Origin: a bacterium SCSIO 12844
GTDB lineage: Bacteria > Pseudomonadota > Gammaproteobacteria > Francisellales > Francisellaceae
Assembly: GCA_024397935.1 (NCBI GenBank)
Contig: CP073743.1
Location: 310,001 to 374,000 of the forward strand
Length of the DNA: 64,000 nt
Direction of reading: 5' to 3'
Shown here: positions 1-9,027 of the stretch, in pieces
Position numbering within the stretch: the first letter of the stretch is position 1
How the letters are laid out: the number at the start of each line of letters is the position of its first letter
Position numbers and translations under genes: made by a program
Notes under the pieces: model-generated
Seen by the model: only the letters and a program-made list of their open reading frames with translations
Databases searched by the model: none
What the model was told of the DNA's origin: nothing

Positions 1-588
1 GCCTACTGTATTTTGTGCATCTTGAATAAATTGTTTTGTATTCCAATATGCAGCTGATCCATAGTGAGGAAAGTGTAAAGCGACAAATAAAACTTTTTCC
101 CCACTATTATCTTTTGCTGTACCTTCTAGGTAAATCATATTATAAGGACGAACACCATTATTATTATCTGTCGTCCAATAATTTCCTGGGGTAGTTGTAT
201 TGGGTAGAACTTTCCAACGATTGGTATTAAAGGTAATTTCTGTTTCATCAAAATCACCACTGGTTAAGTGATTAGTATTCACATATGTTTTCCAGTTAGT
301 TAAACCATAATGACTCTTTAATTCATCATCTAATAAAGGAGTAGCACCATGGTGTGTGTCTGTTATGGCTTGTTCTAGTGCAATAAAATCTACTGGTTTA
401 CTTTGAATTTGACTATTAATTAGATCTAATTCTTTACTGCGTAAACTATTTTGACTCCAAATACCATGATCTCGAGCAGAGCGAATATCACCTTTGACAT
501 TGTATTGTATGATATTAACGGTTGATGCATTAGCGATAGAAATGCTACAAAATGCAAGTAAGCTTAGTATAGATTTAATTTTAATCAT
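1..588 (-). CDS. Secreted endonuclease/exonuclease/phosphatase-family protein, 3' end outside window
   Basis: The gene runs off the left edge; 196 codons are visible. The start is the ATG at 588, preceded by AAGGAG. The N-terminus (MIKIKSILSLLAFCSISIANA) looks like a cleavable signal peptide of about 21 residues. The mature part begins STVNIIQYNVKGD and later has DFIALEQA and VLFVALHFPH. This pattern (N-x-x-x-Y-N-V-x, then an acidic metal ligand, then A-x-H-F) fits the EEP (DNase I-like) fold. Members are secreted nucleases, sphingomyelinases or phosphodiesterases; the substrate cannot be told here. The catalytic C-terminal half lies outside the window. Confidence 0.6.
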   Translation of the reverse strand, partial: MIKIKSILSLLAFCSISIANASTVNIIQYNVKGDIRSARDHGIWSQNSLRSKELDLINSQIQSKPVDFIALEQAITDTHHGATPLLDDELKSHYGLTNWKTYVNTNHLTSGDFDETEITFNTNRWKVLPNTTTPGNYWTTDNNNGVRPYNMIYLEGTAKDNSGEKVLFVALHFPHYGSAAYWNTKQFIQDAQNTVG

Positions 589-698
589 TTTAAAATACTC
601 CTTAATTTATTTTTACAATAAGTAAAAGTAATTTTCTGTTTAATTGGCAGACGATAATAATCAAACGTTAATTAAAAGTAAAAGATTTTACAGCAAAT

Positions 699-1460
699 CT
701 AAACTAAATATTTAAGAACTAAATGGCCTAAAAGGACAATTAACACAAGATTAACAACCAGTTTGACGACCTTAGAGTGGCCTTTAATGAGTACCTGGCT
801 ACCTAAAATATAACCAAATGCTGAAGCTGGTACACCAATTAAGGCAGGCGTCCAATCAATACGATTGACGACGATAAAATAACCTAAAGCAGAAAGATTT
901 GAGATGAAATTAATCAAGCGTGCATTAATCGATGCATCAACATAATCCATATAGAGAAAAAAGACAAAGCCTAATAATAAGAAAGTACCAGTACCTGGAC
1001 CAAAAAAACCATCATAAGCACCAATGATAAAGCTAACTAAAATACAACGAGTAATTTCTTGAGATTGACTTAATTGGCTTCTGTATTTGACTTGAATGAT
1101 CCTTGATTTAAAGGTATTGATAACTAGAATACTTGGAATTAATACAAGTAATAAGTAAACCATCGCTTGTGCATCTAAAAAGCGGCTTAGAAATGCACCA
1201 GAAATTGCACCTAATAATCCGGTAATAACACCATATTTCATTAAGGATAAATCAATTTTATTATGACGTAAAAAACGGTAAATAGCAGTAGTGCCACCTA
1301 AAGTTACAGTGAATTTATTGGTTCCTAATACTAATGCTTCAGGAACACCAATTAAGAGAAATGTAGGGATAGTAATAAAGCCCCCGCCACCACCAATTGC
1401 ATCAATAAAACCAGCAAAGGCAACTAAGATAATTTCAATAATGATTTGTTCAAAACTCAT
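699..1460 (-). CDS. TauE/SafE (TSUP, DUF81) family membrane permease
   Basis: A 253-residue membrane protein with about eight hydrophobic segments and the glycine-rich signature FAGFIDAIGGGGGFITIP at residues 15-32, repeated in weaker form as GAYDGFFGPGTGTF near 147-160. This duplicated motif is typical of the TSUP/TauE-SafE family, which moves small organosulfur or sulfur anions such as sulfite across the inner membrane. The length is normal for the family. It lies 30 bp downstream of the PAP2 phosphatase gene on the same strand, so the two may share a transcript, although no functional link is obvious. The substrate is not determinable from sequence. Confidence 0.85.
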   Translation of the reverse strand: MSFEQIIIEIILVAFAGFIDAIGGGGGFITIPTFLLIGVPEALVLGTNKFTVTLGGTTAIYRFLRHNKIDLSLMKYGVITGLLGAISGAFLSRFLDAQAMVYLLLVLIPSILVINTFKSRIIQVKYRSQLSQSQEITRCILVSFIIGAYDGFFGPGTGTFLLLGFVFFLYMDYVDASINARLINFISNLSALGYFIVVNRIDWTPALIGVPASAFGYILGSQVLIKGHSKVVKLVVNLVLIVLLGHLVLKYLV

Positions 1461-1490
1461 AATGATTGCTATCCTTTGCTTGATTCATCG

Positions 1491-2132
1491 CTACTTAATA
1501 TAACGATTTATAATAAACCACTTAACCCATAAAAAGCTAAAAATACCAATATAAGCGCCAAAAACTATATCAGAAAGGAAATGATCATTAACAATTAATC
1601 GGCTAATACAGATTATTGTTGCAATAATACATGCAAGTATTATAAAAAAGGATTTACGTGATAGATAAGCTAAAGATAGAAGACCAGCAAAGTTAGCTAA
1701 TGCGTGGCCTGATGGTGTTGAATTAAAGACTTTTTTCATTGAAAAAAAATGAAAGCCATATAGATTGTGATTAAATAGCATCTCTGGGCGATAACGTGCT
1801 AAAGTATATTTCAGAATTGCACCAATTGCTAAAGCCACAAACAAGCTTAATGCGATAATTAACCATCTTGATTGTTGGGTTCTCGGTTTGTTTCTGATAA
1901 ATAGCCAAGCATAATAGATAAAAATTAAGATCATTAACATTGCCCAATGCTTTGGATCAAATAGATTATCAAGCCATTGGCTAAATTGATATATTTTACT
2001 TGTATGTGCGATTTGTTGGTTAAGATAATAAGCGATTGTTTGATCAAGATAAATATAGCTAAACCAATAAAAAATAACCAGTAAAATTAGGAAGATAACT
2101 GAGCTTTTTAATGGCATTGGTGTTTTAGCCAT
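1491..2132 (-). CDS. PAP2-superfamily membrane phosphatase
   Basis: A 213-residue integral membrane protein with the full type 2 phosphatidic acid phosphatase signature: K108 followed after six residues by R115-P116, then P140-S-G-H143, then S177-R178 with H184 and D188. These form the active site that hydrolyses lipid phosphates on the periplasmic face. Family members dephosphorylate undecaprenyl pyrophosphate, phosphatidylglycerol phosphate or lipid A (LpxE/LpxF in Francisella); the sequence alone does not separate these. The start ATG has a good ribosome site (AAGGA, 6-nt spacing). The TauE-like gene follows 30 bp downstream. Confidence 0.85.
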   Translation of the reverse strand: MAKTPMPLKSSVIFLILLVIFYWFSYIYLDQTIAYYLNQQIAHTSKIYQFSQWLDNLFDPKHWAMLMILIFIYYAWLFIRNKPRTQQSRWLIIALSLFVALAIGAILKYTLARYRPEMLFNHNLYGFHFFSMKKVFNSTPSGHALANFAGLLSLAYLSRKSFFIILACIIATIICISRLIVNDHFLSDIVFGAYIGIFSFLWVKWFIINRYIK

Positions 2133-2211
2133 GTATAATCCTTAACAAGGTATTGATTTTTCAATAATGACCAATCATATATTGATTTATAGGTAAAATA
2201 AAGGCATTAAT

Positions 2212-2781
2212 GTGGCTGAAAATAGTATAAAAATGGATATTTCATTAGATCAAAATACGGGTTGGCTTAATGGTATTAAGCACAAACCATCGCCTAATTT
2301 TAACCAAAGGCCAAATAGACTAGATTTATCATTATTGGTGATCCATTGTATTAGTTTACCTGAAGGTCAATTTGGTGGCAGTGAAGTAATCGATTTTTTC
2401 CAAAATAAACTCGATATGAATCAGCATAAAAGTTTTAATTTACTTAAAGGTATGAAAGTATCTGCACACTTTTTAATTAGACGTTGTGGAGCGATTATTC
2501 AATTTGTTTCAATTTATGATCGAGCCTGGCATGCAGGTGTATCATCTTTTGAAGGTAGAGAGAATTGTAATGATTATTCCATTGGCGTTGAACTTGAAGG
2601 CACAATCGATCAATCTTATGAAAAAGCACAGTATAGCTCCTTGGTTAAACTAACTAATTTATTAATAAGTCATACTATAATTAATAAAACTAGCATTGTT
2701 GCACATAGTGATATTGCACCAAGACGCAAAAGTGATCCTGGTGAATATTTTGACTGGGGTTATTATTTAAGGTGTTTATGA
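2212..2781 (+). CDS. ampD: 1,6-anhydro-N-acetylmuramyl-L-alanine amidase AmpD
   Basis: A cytoplasmic zinc amidase that cuts the stem peptide from anhydromuropeptides during peptidoglycan recycling; in many gammaproteobacteria its loss derepresses AmpC. The 189 residues match AmpD along their whole length (GWLNGIKHKPSPNF, VSAHFLIRRCG, RAWHAGVSSFEGR, SIGVELEG). Zinc ligands H45, H165 and D175 and the catalytic E127 are present. The start used is GTG at 2212; an in-frame ATG at 2233 would also leave the domain intact. Its stop overlaps the start of the next gene by four bases (ATGA), so the two are probably translationally coupled. Confidence 0.93.
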   Translation: MAENSIKMDISLDQNTGWLNGIKHKPSPNFNQRPNRLDLSLLVIHCISLPEGQFGGSEVIDFFQNKLDMNQHKSFNLLKGMKVSAHFLIRRCGAIIQFVSIYDRAWHAGVSSFEGRENCNDYSIGVELEGTIDQSYEKAQYSSLVKLTNLLISHTIINKTSIVAHSDIAPRRKSDPGEYFDWGYYLRCL

Positions 2782-3626
2782 GTAAGAGGCTGATTGGATT
2801 AATCCTATTATTGATTTGTATTGGGGGTTATACAACAGCTTATGCGATTAATGTAATTACACTTGCACCAAATATTACTCGTTTGATTCAGAGTATTATA
2901 GAGAAAGCGCATGAAGATAATATTAAGCCAAAGGTAAAAATTATTGCAACAGTGCATTATATTGGTGAACCAAGATCTATTCGTAATATTCCATCAATTG
3001 GAGATGCTTATCGTATTCAGTTAGAAAAAATTATATTATTAAAACCTGATTTAGTACTTGCATGGCAAGGCGGGACTAAAAAATCAGATATTGAAACATT
3101 AAAATCTTTTAAAATTCATGTTGTTGAAGTCAATGCAACATCCTTGAGATCTGTTGTTAGTTTAATTACTAAGTTAGGCGAATTAATTGGCTTAAAACCT
3201 CAAGCCGATCAAATGGCAAAAGAGTTTTTAGAAAAACTAAAACAACTAAAACCTAAAAAACCGTCACATAAGAGGGTATTTGTACAACTATCAGAATTGC
3301 CCTTATATACCATTGGTGGTAAAGGTTTTATGAATGAAATTATCTCTTACTGTGGTGGTAAAAATATTTATCAATCAGTAGCAAAAGAAGCATTTGAAGT
3401 ATCGGTTGAATCAGTCGTATTAAAAAATCCAGATGTTATTTTAGTGACACAAAATTTAGTTAATGGTTCAACAAAACTTTTAACTTCAACGCTTTGGCAA
3501 AGATACCCTAAGCTTTCTGCAGTTGAGAATAAACAAATTTATGCAGTTAATTCAAATACGGTATCACAAGCTACTTTAGAGCTTTTAGATGGTGTTAAAG
3601 CGCTGTGTAAGGTTTTAAATAATTAA
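2778..3626 (+). CDS. BtuF-like periplasmic substrate-binding protein
   Basis: A 282-residue protein with an N-terminal signal peptide (about 20 residues, MSKRLIGLILLLICIGGYTT onwards) followed by a class III periplasmic binding fold. VITLAPNITRLI, IPSIGDAYRIQLEKI and KPDLVLAWQGG match the BtuF/cobalamin-binding group, which hands vitamin B12 to BtuCD. The ATG at 2778, overlapping the ampD stop, is preferred to a GTG six bases upstream because the ATGA overlap is a standard coupled start. No BtuC or BtuD permease or ATPase genes are adjacent. Related proteins bind haem or iron-siderophores, so B12 is likely but not certain. Confidence 0.75.
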   Translation: MSKRLIGLILLLICIGGYTTAYAINVITLAPNITRLIQSIIEKAHEDNIKPKVKIIATVHYIGEPRSIRNIPSIGDAYRIQLEKIILLKPDLVLAWQGGTKKSDIETLKSFKIHVVEVNATSLRSVVSLITKLGELIGLKPQADQMAKEFLEKLKQLKPKKPSHKRVFVQLSELPLYTIGGKGFMNEIISYCGGKNIYQSVAKEAFEVSVESVVLKNPDVILVTQNLVNGSTKLLTSTLWQRYPKLSAVENKQIYAVNSNTVSQATLELLDGVKALCKVLNN

Positions 3627-3639
3627 TCAGTTAATTATA

Positions 3640-3661
3640 CTTAAACTTAAGCTAAACTTAA
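3640..3661 (+). promoter_or_regulatory. Tandem CTTAA boxes upstream of the MHS transporter
   Basis: CTTAA occurs at 3640, 3646 and 3657. The last two form a direct repeat of TAAACTTAA with an 11-bp period, one helical turn. That geometry resembles binding sites of PmrA-like OmpR-family regulators (CTTAA, about six bases, CTTAA). No regulator gene is near, so the assignment is inference. Confidence 0.3.
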
Positions 3662-3702
3662 AATTAAATGGATTAAAAATAAACCAGTGATGAGGTTTGA
3701 TA

Positions 3703-4971
3703 ATGAACACTAAAACGGTATGGAAAGTTGTATTTCTCTCTGGTATTGGTGGAATGTTGGAGTTTTATGATTTTATTATTTTTGCTATTTTTGCGCATCA
3801 GTTAGGCATAGTCTTTTTCCCATCAGATTCAACTAGCTTATCGACAGTATATGCTTTTGCTATTTTTGCGGCAGGTTATCTAGCAAGACCTTTAGGTGGC
3901 ATTATTTTTGGTCACTTTGGTGATCGCTATGGCCGCAAAAAAACCTTTGCGATTTCAATTAGTTTAATGGCAATATCAACGTTATTAATGGGATTAATAC
4001 CAGGTTATCATTTATGGGGGGTGACAGCAGTCTTATTATTTCTACTACTAAGGGTTATACAAGGATTAGCAGTTGGTGGTGAGATTCCAGGCGCAATTAC
4101 ATTTGTCTATGAGCATGTAAGAAAGTCCGCAAGAGTCGGGATTGGTATTTTATTTTTCTTTATTAATTGCGGTATTTTATTAGCAAGCGTTGTTTATGCT
4201 TTAATTTATCATTTATTACCCTTAGAAGTAGCAAATGAATATGGTTGGCGTATTGCATTTATATTTGGCAGCCTTTTAGCAATTGTTGGTTATTATTTGC
4301 GTAAACGCCTTGATGAGACACCTGAATTTGTGCAATTTGAAAGTCGACTACGACCAACTGTGCCGATTATTGAGTTATTTAAAAAACATAGTTTATCTGT
4401 GCTTGCGGGTAGTTGTTTGATGGTATTAATGGCAACAGTAATTAGTATGGTATTTCTGTATTTAGTGCCTTATTTACAAAATATCGGTAGTTATACTGTT
4501 ATGGAAATATCACGGCTACATTTATTTGGTTTAATCATATTACCTATATTTATTCTTTTTTGGAATTTTGTTGCTGAGAAAGGCGTTAGGCAAAATAAAC
4601 TCTATACATGGATTGTAGTTTGTTTTATCGTTTTATTAATTCCTTTATTCTATGAAGTTGCACATCACCGATATGAATGGATTTCATATTGTATATTAAT
4701 TATATTAAGTGCTGGAATAGCTGGCTTATCACCTGTGATTTTAGCTGAAAACTATCCAGTTGAAGTGCGTTATAGTGGTGTAGCTTTTGGTTATAATATT
4801 GCTTATGCAATCTTTGGCGGTTTAACACCATTGATTGCAAGCTGGATGTATTATGCAAATATTTCTCATATTGCACCTGCTTGGTTATTAGTTATTGCAA
4901 GTGTTATTGGTTTAATCGGTCTTTCATTAGGTATTCGTTATCAAAAGTTTGCAACTAAAGTTGTTAGTTAA
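3703..4971 (+). CDS. MFS transporter, metabolite:H+ symporter (ProP/MHS) type
   Basis: A 422-residue twelve-segment major facilitator. [15 protein letters not shown] at the N-terminus, [13 protein letters not shown] in loop 2-3 and [18 protein letters not shown] in segment 5 are hallmarks of the metabolite/H+ symporter subfamily (ProP, KgtP, ShiA and relatives). The solute cannot be assigned. The ATG at 3703 has GAGG seven bases upstream; a TTG six bases earlier lies too close to that site. The gene ends inside the same TTAA as the convergent rpiA. Three CTTAA boxes lie 42-63 bases before the start (see separate entry). Confidence 0.85.
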   Translation: MNTKTVWKVVFLSGIGGMLEFYDFIIFAIFAHQLGIVFFPSDSTSLSTVYAFAIFAAGYLARPLGGIIFGHFGDRYGRKKTFAISISLMAISTLLMGLIPGYHLWGVTAVLLFLLLRVIQGLAVGGEIPGAITFVYEHVRKSARVGIGILFFFINCGILLASVVYALIYHLLPLEVANEYGWRIAFIFGSLLAIVGYYLRKRLDETPEFVQFESRLRPTVPIIELFKKHSLSVLAGSCLMVLMATVISMVFLYLVPYLQNIGSYTVMEISRLHLFGLIILPIFILFWNFVAEKGVRQNKLYTWIVVCFIVLLIPLFYEVAHHRYEWISYCILIILSAGIAGLSPVILAENYPVEVRYSGVAFGYNIAYAIFGGLTPLIASWMYYANISHIAPAWLLVIASVIGLIGLSLGIRYQKFATKVVS

Positions 4972-5627
4972 TTTAAAGTTTTGATGCCTTGATTAGTTGC
5001 CATTAACACAGTATCTGCTGTACGGTGTGCAAATAAGCCACAACAAACAACACCAGTTAATTGTGTTAGAACAGCTTCAGTCATTTTAGGCTTACTCATC
5101 TCAAGATTATGAATATCAAGAATAATATTGCCATTATCTGTAATAAAGTTTTCACGTAATACAGGTTGGCCACCAAGTTGAATAATCGCTCTTGCAACTA
5201 GACCTCTTGCCATGGGAATAACTTCAATTGGTAATGGAAAACGACCTAATAAATCGACATATTTCGATTGATCAATAATACAGATAAATTCTTTAGCTGC
5301 TGTAGCAAGTATTTTTTCTCTGGTTAAAGCACCACCACCACCTTTGATTAACATTTTTTGGTGGTTACATTCATCAGCACCATCAATATAAAGATCAACT
5401 GAGTCAACGCTATTTAAATCTGAGACATAAAATCCATGTGCTTTAAGCTTTTCAGTCGTATCTTCAGAAGATGAAACAACTTGATTAATTTTATGTTTAA
5501 TTGGTACTAAGGCTTCAATAAAATGTTTAACTGTTGATCCAGTACCAATACCAAGTGTTATATCAGGTTTAATAAAAGTAATAGCGGCCTCAGCGACTTG
5601 CTTTTTTAATGATTCGACTTGTTCCAT
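4968..5627 (-). CDS. rpiA: Ribose-5-phosphate isomerase A
   Basis: Interconverts ribose 5-phosphate and ribulose 5-phosphate in the non-oxidative pentose phosphate pathway; cytoplasmic. The sequence has [16 protein letters not shown], the [11 protein letters not shown] phosphate loop, [11 protein letters not shown] with its catalytic acid, and [12 protein letters not shown] chose the ATG at 5627 (219 aa, the length of the E. coli enzyme) because it has AAAGGATC just upstream; an in-frame ATG at 5651 would add eight residues outside the conserved region. The gene is monocistronic and converges on the MFS gene, sharing a palindromic TTAA that holds both stop codons. Confidence 0.95.
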   Translation of the reverse strand: MEQVESLKKQVAEAAITFIKPDITLGIGTGSTVKHFIEALVPIKHKINQVVSSSEDTTEKLKAHGFYVSDLNSVDSVDLYIDGADECNHQKMLIKGGGGALTREKILATAAKEFICIIDQSKYVDLLGRFPLPIEVIPMARGLVARAIIQLGGQPVLRENFITDNGNIILDIHNLEMSKPKMTEAVLTQLTGVVCCGLFAHRTADTVLMATNQGIKTLN

Positions 5628-5696
5628 GAGAGATCCTTTAAATTTAATCATTTATCACAGGCTATGATAACACTCTTAAAATTACAGTGTTAAGTA

Positions 5697-6749
5697 TTAT
5701 TCAAATTGATTTAAAAATTGAAGCAATTTCTGGCTTAAAGCAAAAAAATCAGGATTAAAAGCAATTCTTTTTAAATTTTTGATTTTTAATTTATTTTTTG
5801 CGCTAACAGCGCCAAAGATTAGTGGGTATGGTTTTTCATTATGATAATAATTGCCTTCGATACCATAATGTGGATCATTAATATCAATATGCATGCCAAG
5901 GTGCGAAAAATCAACGATTTGTGCTGAAAATTCACGACTATTAATAATCTTAATACGTTTATCTTCAGATTGAAAGTCATCTAAAGCAGAGTAGACTCTA
6001 CAATAATTCAAAGGGTTGTTTTGATGGTTAAAATAGTTAAGTGCAACTTGGTAAGATGTGGTTTCATCTTCTGTTGATATGATCATAAAAATCGGTTGTT
6101 TTAATGTTTTTTTTAATTGTTGCTTGGTTTTTTTTATGTGTTTTACAATTTCTGCTGCTGCTTGCATGGGAAATTCATTATAGCTAAATTTATCACTGCC
6201 ACAGAGTGATTTAACATGCGTAAATGGTTTTACTGGGATAACTTTACTAATCGGGCTAATAAACGGAGGTAATGATGAAACCCAAGGTGTATTTAGACCA
6301 AAAGCAGGTGCAAATAGTGTAATACTTTGAATAACATCTGGATATTTTAAGGCAGTTAGCATTGAAAGTAGCCCACCATAGGAATGGCCTATTAAATGAA
6401 TGCGTGAATATTTAGATGCTGCTTGTGTGATTAGATGATCGATTTGATCAAGCCAGCTTAGGTATGGAATATTTAATAATTCATTCGGTGTTGTCCCATG
6501 GCCAAGTAATAAAGGAGCAAAACAATGATACCCTTGCTCATTGAGTTGATAGGCAAGTGAGCGCATGGCATAAGCAGATGAAGAAAAACCATGTGTTAAT
6601 ATTACCAGTGGTTTTTGATATTCTCCTTTGAGAAAAAAAGGGCTATTATCAATATGAGAAGCTTGCTTAACATGTTGACGTGTCAGTGTAATATAATCAC
6701 TTAAATTTAGTGATTTGACTTGGTCGATATGATGTTGATACTTATTCAT
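5697..6749 (-). CDS. Alpha/beta hydrolase (serine esterase/lipase-like)
   Basis: A 350-residue protein with the alpha/beta hydrolase core: oxyanion strand KPLVILTHGFSSSAYAM (residues 46-62), nucleophile elbow LIGHSYGG with S123, a candidate acid D227 in STEDETT and catalytic histidine H282 in FSHLGMH. There is no signal peptide or membrane anchor, so it is probably cytoplasmic. The layout resembles bacterial carboxylesterases and monoacylglycerol lipases. An unusual C-terminal extension after H282 (about 70 residues, including a Lys-rich stretch) has no assigned role. It is likely a single-gene unit; the substrate is unknown. Confidence 0.75.
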   Translation of the reverse strand: MNKYQHHIDQVKSLNLSDYITLTRQHVKQASHIDNSPFFLKGEYQKPLVILTHGFSSSAYAMRSLAYQLNEQGYHCFAPLLLGHGTTPNELLNIPYLSWLDQIDHLITQAASKYSRIHLIGHSYGGLLSMLTALKYPDVIQSITLFAPAFGLNTPWVSSLPPFISPISKVIPVKPFTHVKSLCGSDKFSYNEFPMQAAAEIVKHIKKTKQQLKKTLKQPIFMIISTEDETTSYQVALNYFNHQNNPLNYCRVYSALDDFQSEDKRIKIINSREFSAQIVDFSHLGMHIDINDPHYGIEGNYYHNEKPYPLIFGAVSAKNKLKIKNLKRIAFNPDFFALSQKLLQFLNQFE

Positions 6750-6860
6750 AGTAAGTCAAGCAAAGATTATTATTGTTATTAGTATAATATAACCATAGCA
6801 GCTAAATTTTAATTGGCAATATTTAAGTGATGCAAATTAATAGCATATATTTTATTTAAA

Positions 6861-8252
6861 TTATAGTGTGTTAACTTGTATTTGATCCATTTGCGCTTGA
6901 TTCTGATTAATAAAAGTATCAAATGTGTGAAAATGTTGTGGTGTCTCAGATACCTTAAAAGAAGGCTTAGGCCTAACAAGTCCAAGATCTTGCCTTGCTT
7001 GAGTTAACCTGTCTGAAACAGCAACATAAGAATGAGCTAATTTATCACTATTTCGTGACCCCCAACGTTTGTGGCTTATAACGCGTTCTAGTTGGTTAAG
7101 TTTATTTTTTAAGTTATTACCATCTAAAGTAGCGTTAGGCATTTGATAAATTTCATCCATTACCACTTTAATTGCTTTTGCTTTTTTTTCACTCCAGTAG
7201 CCAATATTACCACCTTTTCTAGCTTTCATGTCATCAATAGCTGCTTGTCCAATATCAATAAGTTCATTTTTAATACCTTCTAGTTGAAGATTATCGTTTA
7301 TAATATTGTCATAGGCAGGGTTAGTTGTGTTAATCGTGACTTTTTCGGCATCTATATTAGTTGCATAGTTTAGTGTAATTCCTTTACCAGTTGCATTATC
7401 TAAATTGTGAGAATTTGGATATCTTTGTGCACCAGCAGAGTCATGGCCATGAATATGGTATAGTGTTTTACTAACATCAGCTGTATCTAAAGATTGTAGA
7501 AAATGACCATGGCCACAATCTCTATTCCAAATAAGTTGGTACTCTAGTGAATTTTGGTCAATATTTCTGATTGATCCATCTGCTATTTTATCAGAAAAGC
7601 TTTTATTAATATCAATAGCTTTATCTACTACTGAATCATAATATGGAGCTTGTTGATTTATCTGATCAATTATATTTCTGTTAAGTGGTGCATGGGTTGC
7701 AACAACTGGATTATCATTAGGATCAAATTTAACTGAAACAAGTTTTAACTTAGCTAAATAATTATCTAACATTTGCCCAAGTAGCGGTTGTTGAATATCT
7801 TGATCAATTAAAGTTTGTCTAAAATTGGTTAAAGATTTGGCTTGATCTTGATGAGCATCTCGATATAAATTATGTGTTATTTGGGCATAAGTTCCGTTTC
7901 TCATGTGCTGGAGATTACTGACAAATTCATGATCATGGTTAGAGTAGATAATTTCATAATCAACATTATTGTGACTCATAGTATGTAATAAATATAAGGT
8001 CATTGCATCATTTTGACCACGGTCAGCTAGGACATCACCTATATAGCATAATGATGTATTTCCTACCGCAATAGGGTCAAATTGTAATTGATCAATTAAT
8101 GCGTTAAAAGCACCTACATTATTTTGATCATATGCTTGTTTTAAATTTGCATAATGGACATCTAAATTTGTAATTATACCTTCATCTTTTAAACCAATTA
8201 GCATTTTTAATGTATTGGCATGAAGGTCACCAAAGTAAGTTGTATTAGGCAT
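6861..8252 (-). CDS. Calcineurin-like (PPP-type) metallophosphatase, effector-like
   Basis: 463 residues without a signal peptide. The N-terminal 270 residues contain a complete dimetal phosphatase set: G8-D9-x-H11, G72-D73-x3-D77-R78-G79, N105-H106-D107, H187 in THAPL and H268-G-H270. This GDxH / GDxxxDRG / NHD order is that of eukaryote-like PPP phosphatases. Legionella Wip effectors have a comparable core. The remaining 190 residues match nothing I recognise and include a basic stretch (RKGGNIGYWSEKKAKAIK). The start is the ATG at 8252 with a strong AGAAGGAG site. Function is inferred as a phosphoprotein or nucleotide phosphatase; secretion into a host is only a possibility. Confidence 0.6.
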   Translation of the reverse strand: MPNTTYFGDLHANTLKMLIGLKDEGIITNLDVHYANLKQAYDQNNVGAFNALIDQLQFDPIAVGNTSLCYIGDVLADRGQNDAMTLYLLHTMSHNNVDYEIIYSNHDHEFVSNLQHMRNGTYAQITHNLYRDAHQDQAKSLTNFRQTLIDQDIQQPLLGQMLDNYLAKLKLVSVKFDPNDNPVVATHAPLNRNIIDQINQQAPYYDSVVDKAIDINKSFSDKIADGSIRNIDQNSLEYQLIWNRDCGHGHFLQSLDTADVSKTLYHIHGHDSAGAQRYPNSHNLDNATGKGITLNYATNIDAEKVTINTTNPAYDNIINDNLQLEGIKNELIDIGQAAIDDMKARKGGNIGYWSEKKAKAIKVVMDEIYQMPNATLDGNNLKNKLNQLERVISHKRWGSRNSDKLAHSYVAVSDRLTQARQDLGLVRPKPSFKVSETPQHFHTFDTFINQNQAQMDQIQVNTL

Positions 8253-8454
8253 TGTGCAACTCCTTCTAGTTAATATTAAATTTAAAATAATCAGATATTA
8301 TATAATCATTTATTTCGGAGAGTGAAAAGGTCTTAGTGAAATAGTATTTGGCTGATATTTAGGATAAATAGATTTTATTACAATAAGTTATCAGAATGTT
8401 TATTGTAATATATTAAAGTTTGATTATTTTTTATGAAGTTTATTTTTGTTGTAG

Positions 8455-8868
8455 CTATAAAGAAAACTCTTTCCCATTTACTTCACTTTGTTTATCAAAA
8501 AATGTTGGTACTGAAGTTGAGGTGGTTTTATCTTTTAAGTGGCTAGGTTTATTGATTTCAACCCATTTTTGTTCATTACTAAAATAATGGATATTAACAA
8601 TAGCTTGAGGACTCAGCATACTTTGGTCATTACTATCAGTTTCTAAAATAATATCTTGATAAGTATATTTTTCACCTATCTTGGCATGTGCTTTTGCCTC
8701 AGCAAATGTATCATAGGTTTTTAGGAATGTAGAGCGTGCTGGCTCTTTTAGCAAATTAAATTGGTTAAATGTATCGGCAGCAATTTGAAAGCTATTTTTT
8801 TTATTAAAAGCAGCAGATGAACTGCCTCTGTATTCATTAATTGGGCATTTAAATACAATAAATGTCAT
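8455..8868 (-). CDS. Hypothetical protein, 137 aa
   Basis: I do not recognise this protein. It has no signal peptide or membrane segment, is mixed alpha/beta in character (MTFIVFKCPINEY strand, then a helix-rich middle) and ends in a Thr/Ser-rich tail. Coding support is good: an AAAGGAGG ribosome site lies just before the ATG and codon use matches its neighbours. It precedes the PPP-like phosphatase gene on the same strand with a 202-bp gap, so the two are probably transcribed separately or from a long leader. The N-terminal segment FIVFKCPINEYRGSSSAAF is the most distinctive part for a search. Confidence 0.6.
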   Translation of the reverse strand: MTFIVFKCPINEYRGSSSAAFNKKNSFQIAADTFNQFNLLKEPARSTFLKTYDTFAEAKAHAKIGEKYTYQDIILETDSNDQSMLSPQAIVNIHYFSNEQKWVEINKPSHLKDKTTSTSVPTFFDKQSEVNGKEFSL

Positions 8869-9027
8869 TTGAATTACCTCCTTTGTTATTCAAAAGAGAG
8901 CATCATAATTGATCTGAATTTATTTAAAAAGTAACTTTTATCGTTTACTTGAAATATTTAAAATAAAATAATAGAGAATGTAGTTGTTATTATAAAGCAT
9001 GGCATCAAATAATTTTGTAATGATTTT

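Noticed and set aside
1291-1503. 70-codon plus-strand frame opposite the TauE-like gene
   Set aside because: Proline/lysine-rich translation complementary to the conserved glycine-rich motif of the real gene; no ribosome site.
2772-2777. GTG as start of the BtuF-like protein
   Set aside because: The ATG six bases later forms the standard ATGA overlap with ampD and a better signal peptide start.
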